A stretch of 13,204 bases of DNA from Acidobacteriota bacterium (GTDB lineage Bacteria > Acidobacteriota > Blastocatellia > Pyrinomonadales > Pyrinomonadaceae): assembly GCA_003222935.1 (NCBI GenBank), contig QHXL01000328.1, positions 469 through 13,672 of the forward strand. The letters run 5' to 3'. The translations under genes were made by a program, and so were the position numbers. Positions 6,677-13,046 of this stretch are shown here, one piece after another. How positions within the stretch are numbered: the stretch's first letter is position 1; the number at the start of each line of letters is the position of its first letter. The notes under the pieces are model-generated. The model saw only the letters and a list, made by a program, of their open reading frames with translations, was not told the DNA's origin and did no database searches.

Positions 6677-8699
6677 TACCCGTCACTAAATTAGTTACAG
6701 GTTGGTCAGCCAGGATGGCATAAGCGCCGCGAATTGACGTTTTGCCGTCCTTGAAAGGATCCCACGAGAAACCCAAACGAGGTTGGAAGTTTCTCGAGTT
6801 GGTTTGGTAGACGGGCGCTATTCCGTTATTCACTTGAACCAAAGAATTGACTTCAGGAACGTAGTCAACAAAGCGGTTGTAACGTTCAGTCGGCGACATC
6901 AACCAGTCGTAACGAAAGCCCAGTTCCAGGTTGAAATTTGACCGCACCTTGTAGTTGTCCTGCACAAAGAATCCCAGGGCGCCCTGGGCGATTGCCGTCG
7001 AAACGTCACCCAGCGTAACGGTGAAGGTATTTGCAGTCCCGTCCAGAAAGGCGGCCATGTTGGCAAAGGCAAACGCACCGGTGTCTTTGTTTGTATTGTT
7101 GTTGTAGAAGCGCCGCCACTCACCGCCAAATTTCAGCGAGTGGTTACCACGCAGATAATTCAAAGTGTCGGAAACAACAAATGTCGTGTCTGATCTGCCT
7201 TGAGGAAATCCGGTTGGACCACCAAAGTTGAGACCAGTGCCCGTTACGGTCATCTGTGAAATGCCGATTGGAGCCGTTACGCCATTGCGAATTCCAAACT
7301 CCAATGGATTCAGGTGCGCATTGGGATCGAAAATGATGTGAATTCGATTGAACCCGAATCGAGCCTCGTTAACCACGGCGGAACTAAAGGTATGAGTTTC
7401 ATTCAGGGTCAAGATCTGGCGACGTGAACTCCGCGTGTCGCCGAACCCCGGCACCGAATTGCCTTGTAGCGTCGGCTCACCGCGTTGGTCACGCTGAATT
7501 GCGTAGTAGCCGTGAAGTCGATCGTTGATGCCGATTTCGTGGTTAACATCGGCTGTCCACTGATCGATGTTGACAGGAGCTGTTGCTGAACCGGCAAATC
7601 CGCTGACACCGACATTTGCGCGGGGAATCAACGGCAACAACTTCAGTATAACCGGGTCGGTTACGGCCGCCCGTTGAGCATCAGTGGGGACTGTGACACC
7701 CGAAATCGTTAGACCCTGTCTCTGGCGCAGTCCTTCATAACTGAAGAAGAAAAATGTTTTGTTCTTGCCTTTGTATCCAAGCACCGGGCCGCCTTCACCA
7801 AAGTGGGGCAGATTAACTGGCCCACCAACGTTGAAACCAAATTGATTACGTTTGAAAGGCGCGGGCTCGGTAGTACGTTCGAAGAAATTACGCGCATCCA
7901 GTGCACTGTTGCGGAAAAACTCAAAAAATTCACCGTGATAATCGTTCGCACCAGAACGAGTCGCGATGTTTATGATCGCTCCCGAGTTTCTTCCGTATTC
8001 AGCACTGAAGGTTGAGTTATCGGCCTTAAACTCCTGCACGGTGTTGATTGACGGTTGAAAAGTGATCTGGTTCTGAACCATATCGTTCAGGTTAATGCCG
8101 TTGATCATGAAGTTGACAGTATCCTCACGACCTCCCGCGGTATTCAATCCAAAAGACCCCTGGCCACGAAGCGGCGCAGTTAGAAACCCATTTTGTGGAG
8201 GTGTGACGGATCCCGGAATCAATAATCCAAGATCGACGAAGTGACGCCCATTGAGTGGTATCTCCTGGACTGTGCGTTGAGTGATTACAGTTCCGACCGA
8301 CGTTGTTGTCGTCTCGATAACCGGAAGATCGGAGGACACAAGGACTTGTTCTGAGATCGCCCCGATGTCCATCTGGAAATTTTGGACAACGGCCTTGGCA
8401 ACCTCGATCGTGACCTGGTCAGCGACTTGTGTCTTAAAGCCTTGGGCCTTGACTTCGACAGAATAAATGCCAACCGGCAATGCGGCGACTTGATAATTCC
8501 CATCGGTGTCGGTCTGAGTCGTTCGCTCAGCCGAGGTGGCCTTGTTGCGCACTACGACGGTCGCACCGGCAACAACTGCATTCTTAGTATCGGTAATCGT
8601 TCCTTGCAGGGTTGCAGTTGATTGACCCAGGACGGTGCCAGTGACGCACAGACCAATCGCTAAAAGGGGAAGGAGCAGTTTGATCCTAACGGAATACAT
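6618..8699 (-). CDS. Oar-like TonB-dependent receptor, N-terminal part (frameshifted)
   Basis: The 693-codon frame encodes a signal peptide (1 to about 25, LLLPLLAIGLCVTGTVLG), a carboxypeptidase-regulatory-like Ig domain (about 27-112, with LQGTITDTKNAVVAGATV and TDTDGNYQVAALPVG), a plug domain (about 120-240, with EIPLNGRHFVDL and INGINLND) and the first barrel strands. Receptors of this type are abundant in acidobacteria and are thought to import large or complex organic ligands using TonB energy; the ligand here is unknown. The start is an ATG at 8697-8699 behind a near-perfect ribosome binding site (AGGAGGT, 6 nt spacing). Reading ends after FTKLVGSGV at a TGA produced by a frame shift; conserved receptor sequence resumes in the +1 frame. 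A G-quadruplex motif lies at 8728-8744 in the upstream region. Confidence 0.9.
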   Translation of the reverse strand: MYSVRIKLLLPLLAIGLCVTGTVLGQSTATLQGTITDTKNAVVAGATVVVRNKATSAERTTQTDTDGNYQVAALPVGIYSVEVKAQGFKTQVADQVTIEVAKAVVQNFQMDIGAISEQVLVSSDLPVIETTTTSVGTVITQRTVQEIPLNGRHFVDLGLLIPGSVTPPQNGFLTAPLRGQGSFGLNTAGGREDTVNFMINGINLNDMVQNQITFQPSINTVQEFKADNSTFSAEYGRNSGAIINIATRSGANDYHGEFFEFFRNSALDARNFFERTTEPAPFKRNQFGFNVGGPVNLPHFGEGGPVLGYKGKNKTFFFFSYEGLRQRQGLTISGVTVPTDAQRAAVTDPVILKLLPLIPRANVGVSGFAGSATAPVNIDQWTADVNHEIGINDRLHGYYAIQRDQRGEPTLQGNSVPGFGDTRSSRRQILTLNETHTFSSAVVNEARFGFNRIHIIFDPNAHLNPLEFGIRNGVTAPIGISQMTVTGTGLNFGGPTGFPQGRSDTTFVVSDTLNYLRGNHSLKFGGEWRRFYNNNTNKDTGAFAFANMAAFLDGTANTFTVTLGDVSTAIAQGALGFFVQDNYKVRSNFNLELGFRYDWLMSPTERYNRFVDYVPEVNSLVQVNNGIAPVYQTNSRNFQPRLGFSWDPFKDGKTSIRGAYAILADQPVTNLVTGNATNPPFANSFTKLVGSGV

Positions 8700-9003
8700 A
8701 TCAACCTCCTGAACCTGAACGGCGAACGGGATGGGATGGGTGGGCGAGTGGCGGCTAAACCATTCGTCGAGGCTGCATATTGATTAGGCCCGCTTAACAC
8801 TTCTGGACCATCTCGAGCAATCGCCGACGTTGTCTTTTTGTTGGGGGAGTCTTATTTGGACCTTAGCAATACAGATGCCGTGACCGCATCGGGTTCGGAC
8901 GTGAATTTCCGAACAAAAAGACCATACTGCAAACGGATCTATGAAGGAGTTGATCCAAAAACTACAAGCTCATCCGAAACGTCAAAGAACTACTCGACGT
9001 TTT
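8700..9003. other. Intergenic region upstream of the TonB receptor
   Basis: This 304-bp interval lies between the end of the phenylalanine hydroxylase gene and the start of the receptor, both on the minus strand. It holds the receptor's ribosome binding site, a G-quadruplex motif (8728-8744) and a 7-bp inverted repeat, GTTCGGA/TCCGAAC (8893-8914). I find no convincing promoter hexamers, no intrinsic terminator for the hydroxylase gene and no credible small gene. Plus-strand reading frames here extend antisense into the hydroxylase gene and look accidental. Confidence 0.5.
8728..8744 (+). other. G-quadruplex motif in receptor upstream region
   Basis: Four GGG runs are separated by AT, AT and T (GGGATGGGATGGGTGGG), a canonical intramolecular G-quadruplex pattern with very short loops. 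The G-rich strand is the template for the receptor gene, and the C-rich complement would be in the transcript if transcription starts upstream of it. It sits 28-45 bp before the start codon. Motif presence is certain; folding and function are inferred. Confidence 0.75.
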
Positions 9004-9888
9004 TCACCAACGCAGCAGAAATTCTCGGAGATCGCTTTCCATTTGATCGAACGACTCTGCACAAAAGAGGATCGCCTGGTAGTGGGTTGGATCGTAGTCG
9101 TACTTCGACGCAACTTCGATATCAAGAGGTCGCAGCTCAGCCTTGTGCATCTCTTCCAGCTCGCCCGCTGATGACAACAAACCCGTGCCGAAAGCTTTAA
9201 CGACACCATCTTCGCGTAACACGCCAAACTCGACCGTGAACCAGTAGACACGGGCCAGTCTATCCAGGTCTGCCGCATTGGTTGTCCGTCGCACGGCTTC
9301 GCCAAAAAGTCGATTGAGCTCGGCAAGCCGTGGACTCGCCAGGGTCACCGCGTGGCCGATGATTTCGTGAGCAACATCGGGCTCAGGAGTGTAAAGCGGC
9401 GTTGAATGATGGCGAATGTACTGGGTGCAAAGAAAGACTCCTTTTGCCAACGACTCGAGAAAGACGCGCGGTTCCACCAGTCCGGCGACAGGCTCCAGAC
9501 GAAAACCGCTCAGCGTTTCCACCTTTTCGGTGACCTGACTCAATTGAGGTATTCGATCGGTGTCGAGATTGAGACGTCGAATACAGTCGCGATACTCTTT
9601 GCACGCGTGCGCTCGATGTGCTGGGCCAAGCGCCTTCCAAATAGTTTGCCAAACCCAGTGTTCTTCGGCCGTATATGGGGCTGCCGGAATCTCAGCCCCT
9701 GGCTGATAGCTGAGTGCAATCTCTGCGATGTGGTTTCGTCGAGCTCGATATTCAGGGTCTTTGAACCCCGGATGATCAGGATCGAGTTTCACCAGAGATT
9801 TGCGATCGTCTGCTTCTCCGTTTGCCGTGACCAAACGCATGTCGACGTGGTCAAGAAGTAAGGGTTTGCTCTCCATCGTTGTTGGCAT
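9004..9888 (-). CDS. phhA: Phenylalanine 4-monooxygenase (pterin-dependent aromatic amino acid hydroxylase)
   Basis: The 294-residue enzyme converts phenylalanine to tyrosine using O2 and a reduced pterin. It contains the hallmark PEPDVAHEIIGH (168-179) and YWFTVEFG (215-222). The iron ligands are the 2-His-1-Glu set H174, H179 and E220. Other family features are AEEHWVWQTIW (74-84) and FLESLAKGVFLCTQYIRH (143-160). Length fits bacterial single-domain enzymes, with no regulatory ACT domain. The first ATG (9886-9888) has AAAGG directly abutting it. A second in-frame ATG at codon 5 (9874-9876) sits 11-12 nt after the same AAAGG and may be the real start. It is the third aromatic amino acid gene in the window. 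No pterin-carbinolamine dehydratase gene is adjacent. The leader contains a strong terminator, so expression may be attenuated. Confidence 0.95.
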   Translation of the reverse strand: MPTTMESKPLLLDHVDMRLVTANGEADDRKSLVKLDPDHPGFKDPEYRARRNHIAEIALSYQPGAEIPAAPYTAEEHWVWQTIWKALGPAHRAHACKEYRDCIRRLNLDTDRIPQLSQVTEKVETLSGFRLEPVAGLVEPRVFLESLAKGVFLCTQYIRHHSTPLYTPEPDVAHEIIGHAVTLASPRLAELNRLFGEAVRRTTNAADLDRLARVYWFTVEFGVLREDGVVKAFGTGLLSSAGELEEMHKAELRPLDIEVASKYDYDPTHYQAILFCAESFDQMESDLREFLLRW

Positions 9889-9904
9889 CCTTTGCTTAGT
9901 CGGT

Positions 9905-9998
9905 GATCAGTAGTCCGTGGTCAGTGGCAGTGCTCAGTGGCGGCGATCAATTCTTAAGCGAACTACAACGGACTACTGACCACTCACCACTGACCAAA
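9905..9998. repeat. Inverted element of GTCAGTRG-like units
   Basis: TCAGTAGTCCGT (9907-9918) and ACGGACTACTGA (9968-9979) are perfect 12-bp inverted copies. Related octamers flank them: GTCAGTGG at 9920-9927, CTCAGTGG at 9933-9940, and the reverse complements of GAGTGG and GTCAGTGG at 9980-9995. From memory, repeats of this GTCAGTGG/GTCAGTAG type are common between genes in environmental bacterial genomes; I cannot verify that here. The element sits between the terminator and the phhA start. Confidence 0.6.
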
Positions 9999-10008
9999 AA
10001 CAAAAAAA

Positions 10009-10039
10009 GGCCACCAATCCTCTGGAAGGATTGGTGGCC
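10009..10039 (-). terminator. Strong intrinsic terminator upstream of phhA
   Basis: A perfect 13-bp stem (GGCCACCAATCCT at 10009-10021, AGGATTGGTGGCC at 10027-10039) with a 5-nt loop is followed on the minus strand by seven T, a G and five more T. This is a textbook rho-independent terminator. It lies 266 bp past the TPR gene stop and 120 bp before phhA, so it ends either the TPR transcript, a small RNA, or a phhA leader. Confidence 0.88.
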
Positions 10040-10063
10040 GGTGTTGAATCCTGTTTTGGAGTG

Positions 10064-10093
10064 CTATCTCATCAGTGCACGCCGACAGCTCAT
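10064..10093 (-). CDS. Possible 9-codon reading frame overlapping the preceding one
   Basis: ATG at 10091-10093 shares ATGA with the stop of the 17-codon frame and encodes MSCRRALMR before a TAG. The overlap would allow coupled translation. It ends 25 bp before the terminator stem. Very short and possibly fortuitous. Confidence 0.15.
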   Translation of the reverse strand: MSCRRALMR

Positions 10094-10143
10094 CGCCTGA
10101 CCGCTCCTCCCAGTGGAGTGCGAGCCGTATGCGTTGCGTTCAT
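10090..10143 (-). CDS. Possible 17-codon leader peptide upstream of phhA
   Basis: ATG at 10141-10143 follows GGGAG with a 5-nt spacer, an excellent ribosome binding site, and encodes MNATHTARTPLGGAVRR before TGA. It contains no Phe, Tyr or Trp codons, which argues against classical aromatic attenuation. If the promoter-like pair at 10156-10185 were used, the ribosome binding site would lie at or upstream of the transcript start, so the two readings compete. Confidence 0.25.
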   Translation of the reverse strand: MNATHTARTPLGGAVRR

Positions 10144-10155
10144 AGCTTCTCCCAC

Positions 10156-10185
10156 AGAATAGGCACCCACCCACTCAGTCGTCAA
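10156..10185 (-). promoter_or_regulatory. Candidate promoter for a small RNA or phhA leader
   Basis: TTGACG (10180-10185) and TATTCT (10156-10161) lie 18 bp apart on the minus strand, matching five and four of six sigma-70 consensus bases. Transcription would begin near 10149 and reach the terminator T-run near 10002, giving an RNA of about 150 nt. Confidence 0.35.
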
Positions 10186-10282
10186 GGTGAGATGTTAAGC
10201 GCATAGGGCAGAACTCAACTGAGCTCTCATTCATCCCGTGCTTTAGCTCTTGGGATCTAGCCTGTAGCTTGAACCTGGCTCT

Positions 10283-10302
10283 CCACCGAGTAACGTCGGT
10301 GG
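10283..10302 (-). terminator. Hairpin directly after the TPR gene
   Basis: CCACCGA and TCGGTGG form a 7-bp stem with a 6-nt loop starting 2 bp after the TPR gene stop codon. No T-run follows on the minus strand, so it may be a weak or factor-dependent end or an mRNA 3' protective structure. Confidence 0.35.
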
Positions 10303-10304
10303 TA

Positions 10305-11114
10305 TCAGCCCAGTTGCCGCTTGATGATCACGCTCGCCAACTGATCCGCCACGCGAGTGTCAATCATCCGCAACTTCTCTTGCTGCTCGAGCGCTTTCTC
10401 TGTGTTGCCAAGCATTAGATAACTGAGTCCGAGGTTGTAGTAGTAGGAAGGCTCATTCGGCTCAAGACTGATTGCTTTCTCATGTAGCGGTATCGCTTCC
10501 TTCGCCCGCCCAGATCGGGACAACGTCACCGCCAGACCATCGTAGCCAAGTGAATAACCAGGTGAGTTCCTAATTAGTGCTCTAAACACAAACTCCGAGT
10601 ACTTGGAATTTCCCATGCGCGCATACGTCACACCCATGTTGTAACGCGCCCGAAGCAACTGTGGATCGAGCGCGACCGCACGACTAAACGATTGAATCGC
10701 GCGTGTGTATTGCTTCAACTCACCAAGCGCCTCGCCGAGATAGTTGTGTGCCTCGGCCATGTCAGGAGTGAGAGTAATTGCCCGCTGAAACGAAACGACG
10801 GCATTGTCGGTCTTCCGCTGGGCCAGGTAGATGCTGCCAATTCGGAGGTTTGCAATCGCGCCAGCCTTCGGGTCCTTCAGAGCCAAGGCAATGACTTGTG
10901 AATAAACCCTGAGTGCATCGTCAAACCGGCCCTTATCGAAGTAGTTTTGACCTGTAATGAGAAGCTGTTGAACGTGGGTCTGAGGGACGCCGGCTTGCGA
11001 TTGTTGCCCATACGTTGAGACCGTTGCCAGTAGCAGGAAAACCACAACACTCTCCACAAGAACCATTTGTCGGCTTGATCGTTTGCGGAAGTCCATGCTA
11101 AAAAGTGTCCCCAT
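10305..11114 (-). CDS. Secreted or membrane-anchored tetratricopeptide repeat protein
   Basis: The 269-residue protein has a basic N-terminus, a hydrophobic signal segment (about 18-35, VLVESVVVFLLLATVSTYG) and then about six TPR units of 34 residues (near 48-81, 86-119, 120-153, 154-187, 188-221 and 222-255). These show the usual pattern, for example AHNYLGEALGELKQYTRAIQSFSRAVALDP. TPR arrays are protein-binding scaffolds; no enzyme domain is present. After signal cleavage near YGQQ, or with the segment kept as an anchor, it would act in the periplasm. The first ATG (11112-11114) has no ribosome binding site; the ATG at codon 7 (11094-11096) is preceded by GGGG about 10 nt upstream and may be the real start. 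It is divergent from the beta-barrel gene across a 111-bp gap. Partner unknown. Confidence 0.88.
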   Translation of the reverse strand: MGTLFSMDFRKRSSRQMVLVESVVVFLLLATVSTYGQQSQAGVPQTHVQQLLITGQNYFDKGRFDDALRVYSQVIALALKDPKAGAIANLRIGSIYLAQRKTDNAVVSFQRAITLTPDMAEAHNYLGEALGELKQYTRAIQSFSRAVALDPQLLRARYNMGVTYARMGNSKYSEFVFRALIRNSPGYSLGYDGLAVTLSRSGRAKEAIPLHEKAISLEPNEPSYYYNLGLSYLMLGNTEKALEQQEKLRMIDTRVADQLASVIIKRQLG

Positions 11115-11177
11115 TTGAAATTAAACGCTCAACAATAGTGAAAACTGGGAAATGCGTGCGGATTCCTGTTTTCTCTT

Positions 11178-11195
11178 ATCAACGGGAATGTTGAT
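11178..11195. promoter_or_regulatory. Inverted repeat in divergent intergenic region
   Basis: ATCAAC and GTTGAT flank six bases in the 111-bp gap between the TPR gene and the beta-barrel gene, about 30 bp before the barrel gene start. It could be an operator or a 5' leader hairpin. It is short enough to occur by chance. Confidence 0.25.
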
Positions 11196-11225
11196 GGGGA
11201 ATCTTACAAGGAGGACAACCCGCTT

Positions 11226-11873
11226 ATGCGTTACCTGCTTTTGCTTCTAGCAATTCTGCTCGTATCTGCGCCCGTCGCATTAGCTCAAGATAAAGATTAC
11301 GGAGATTGGGAGTTCTATATTGGCTACGCTCACGAGCGTGCCAACAATGGAGCTGACCGTCTTGATGCCAAGGGTGTACGAAACCTACCAAACGGAACCT
11401 CCACTCGAGTGGATTTCGCGTCCGAGCGCCGCGTGCCATATCGCGGCGTGCAAGGCGAAGTCGTTGCCAACGTCCATCGTAATGTTGGCCTGGTAACCAA
11501 CTTCAGTGGAACCTGGGCAAATGTCGAATTCTTTGACCGCCTGAGTGGTACCACTTATAACGCGCGACTCCACCGTTACACTTTGCTTTTTGGACCGCGC
11601 TTCAATTTTCGCAACCCAACTCCGCTCATCCCGTTCGCACATGCGTTGTTTGGGGTGACCCGGTACAAAGCCGCGTTCAAAACGAGTAACTTCAGTTGTC
11701 CGGACACAAGCGAGACTGCTTTTGCAATGGGACTCGGTGCTGGGTTGGACATTCGCGCAGGAAGACGTATCGATATTCGACCCATCCAGGTCGATTATCT
11801 TCCGGTGTTCTTCGATCATGGCCGCGAAGATGGTTTACGCTTTTCGGCTGGTATTAAGATCAAGACCAACTAA
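11226..11873 (+). CDS. Small outer-membrane beta-barrel protein
   Basis: The 215-residue protein has a clear signal peptide (MRYLLLLLAILLVSAPVALA, cleavage before Q21). The mature part has alternating hydrophobic/polar strands ending in aromatic or polar residues (WEFYIGYAHE, VQGEVVANV, YTLLFGPRFNF, AFAMGLGAGLDIRAG, LRFSAGIKIKTN). This is the pattern of an eight-stranded OmpA/OmpX-like porin-type barrel. No peptidoglycan-binding domain follows. The role is unknown; such proteins are often structural, adhesive or small pores. The ATG is preceded by AAGGAGGA about 12 nt upstream. The gene ends tail to tail with the LigD-type polymerase gene, overlapping by four bases, and its terminator appears to lie inside that gene. 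Confidence 0.88.
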   Translation: MRYLLLLLAILLVSAPVALAQDKDYGDWEFYIGYAHERANNGADRLDAKGVRNLPNGTSTRVDFASERRVPYRGVQGEVVANVHRNVGLVTNFSGTWANVEFFDRLSGTTYNARLHRYTLLFGPRFNFRNPTPLIPFAHALFGVTRYKAAFKTSNFSCPDTSETAFAMGLGAGLDIRAGRRIDIRPIQVDYLPVFFDHGREDGLRFSAGIKIKTN

Positions 11874-12859
11874 TCAAACTTCAATTTCTGACGTTTGTCG
11901 AAAAAGGTGGCCCACGGGTCGCCTTTTTTGTTTAGCAGGTCAGGAGCGTTCGTAATCGTGAAGTCAGTTATCTTTACACCTCGCTCTACCTGCTTCCACG
12001 TGAGCGGCATTGAGACTGTTGCTTTCGCTTTTGCTCGAGCAGTAAAAACCGACGCGAGACTCTTCCCTCGCGCGTTCTGCATCCAATCGACATAAACCTG
12101 GGTCGACTTCCGCTTGGCGATTGTCCGTTCGACGGTCGCAATTTTCGGAGCCCGTCGCGCCACTTCGCCGGCGAGCAATTTTGCGAACTCAGCAACCTTC
12201 TCGTACTCGTTAGTTGGTTTGAGTGGAAAGTAGATGTGTATTCCCGATGACCCTGAAGTCTTGGGAAATGCACACAATCCAATTTCGTCCGCGACTTCCT
12301 TAACAACCAGGGCAACCTGCAGAACGTTCTCCCAGGGCGCTCGTTTTGGATCGAGATCGATTGCTATCCAATCAGGCTTGTCCAGGTGCTTGACGGTCGA
12401 GTGCCACTGATGCTGCTCGATTGTGCCGAGGTTTACGAAATGCAGAAGCGAAGCTGTGGTAGTGTAAACGGCATAGTCGAGTTGACGACCTTCCTGATTG
12501 ACAAGTCGGGCCGTATTAATAAAAGCGGGTGCACTTTCCAGATCCTGTTGGAAGAACATGGGCGCTTTAATGCCGCGCGGATAACGCTGCAAGATCGCGG
12601 GACGATCTTTCAAGAATGGCATTATGAAATCTGTTATCTTCAGGTAGTAACAGAGGAGATCAAACTTAGTTAACTTTTCGTCGGGCCAATAAATTCGATC
12701 GAGGCTCGTGACGGATACCTGCTCGCGTCCGATCTCGAGAAGCAAATCGCCCTTGGGCCGTTTTAGCGTTAGAAATTCTTTCGCACTTACAGCCGTACCA
12801 CCTCGTGCTTTTGTTACTTTTACCTGGGCCTTCTCTTTAACTGGATCATTTTTCCCCAT
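11870..12859 (-). CDS. LigD-type primase-polymerase domain protein (stand-alone)
   Basis: The 329-residue protein is the archaeo-eukaryotic primase-type polymerase (POL) domain of bacterial non-homologous end joining. It shows YWPDEKLTKFDLLCYY (57-72), the metal-binding DLD (168-170), TSGSSGIHIYFPL (201-213, with H208), the third acidic residue D258 in YVDWMQN and the C-terminal GDPWATFF (313-320). In this family the domain fills gaps and adds nucleotides, preferring ribonucleotides, at breaks held by Ku. No ligase domain, nuclease domain or ku gene is in the window. A Lys-rich N-terminal extension of about 30 residues precedes the fold. The ATG start has GGGAG 6 nt upstream. The last 20 codons overlap a strong hairpin that serves as terminator for the opposing gene. 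Naming it LigD would overstate it, since the ligase is absent. Confidence 0.93.
   Translation of the reverse strand: MGKNDPVKEKAQVKVTKARGGTAVSAKEFLTLKRPKGDLLLEIGREQVSVTSLDRIYWPDEKLTKFDLLCYYLKITDFIMPFLKDRPAILQRYPRGIKAPMFFQQDLESAPAFINTARLVNQEGRQLDYAVYTTTASLLHFVNLGTIEQHQWHSTVKHLDKPDWIAIDLDPKRAPWENVLQVALVVKEVADEIGLCAFPKTSGSSGIHIYFPLKPTNEYEKVAEFAKLLAGEVARRAPKIATVERTIAKRKSTQVYVDWMQNARGKSLASVFTARAKAKATVSMPLTWKQVERGVKITDFTITNAPDLLNKKGDPWATFFDKRQKLKFD
11901..11929 (+). terminator. Intrinsic terminator of the beta-barrel gene, inside the polymerase coding sequence
   Basis: AAAAAGGTGGCCC (11901-11913) pairs with GGGTCGCCTTTTT (11916-11928) with two G-U wobbles and a tight loop, and ends in six T. It lies 28 bp after the beta-barrel stop. 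It also encodes the GDPWATFF segment of the opposing polymerase, and its minus-strand exit reads TTTTTC, so it is nearly symmetrical. Confidence 0.75.
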
Positions 12860-12988
12860 GCCTACTCCCAGTATCTTTATGGATCAACAAACGCGCAAGA
12901 CCCTGGGCCAATCGTAAGACTATGCGGACAACTTTATAACGCTGTCGTTACAGACTGTGCTTAGAGTCGTTTAAGGAAACACACCCGG

Positions 12989-13016
12989 TTGACTCGAATC
13001 CCGACTATCTTAATTT
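12989..13016 (+). promoter_or_regulatory. Candidate sigma-70 promoter of the right-edge gene
   Basis: TTGACT (12989-12994) and TAATTT (13011-13016) are 16 bp apart. Transcription would start about 25 nt before the ATG at 13047, leaving the ribosome binding site in the leader. Confidence 0.4.
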
Positions 13017-13046
13017 ATAGTGGCCCTTCGAGATTGGAGGTCTGCA

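Larger units (their letters stand above)
9889..10304. other. 416-bp non-coding region upstream of phhA
   Basis: This interval lies between the TPR gene stop and the phhA start on the minus strand. In transcription order it holds: a stop-proximal hairpin (10283-10302); a short ATCCC/GGGAT dyad (10233-10256) around AGCTAAAGC; a promoter-like pair (10156-10185); two tiny overlapping frames (10064-10143); a strong intrinsic terminator (10009-10039); and an inverted repeat element (9905-9998). No protein gene of normal size is credible. I see no match by eye to a common riboswitch, tRNA, tmRNA, SRP RNA or RNase P signature. Confidence 0.6.

Noticed and set aside
8893..8914. GTTCGGA/TCCGAAC hairpin as terminator of phhA
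   Set aside because: There is no T-run on the minus-strand exit side; the T-rich stretch is on the wrong side of the stem.
8838..9200. Plus-strand reading frames of 120 and 76 codons at 8838-9200 and 151 codons at 9406-9861
   Set aside because: They run antisense through phhA, have no recognisable domains or ribosome binding sites, and phhA has unmistakable catalytic motifs.
10233..10256. ATCCC/GGGAT dyad with AGCTAAAGC core as a dispersed repeat
   Set aside because: It recalls GCTAAAGC-type intergenic repeats seen in other genomes, but the stem is only 5 bp and only one copy is in the window, so it cannot be supported here.
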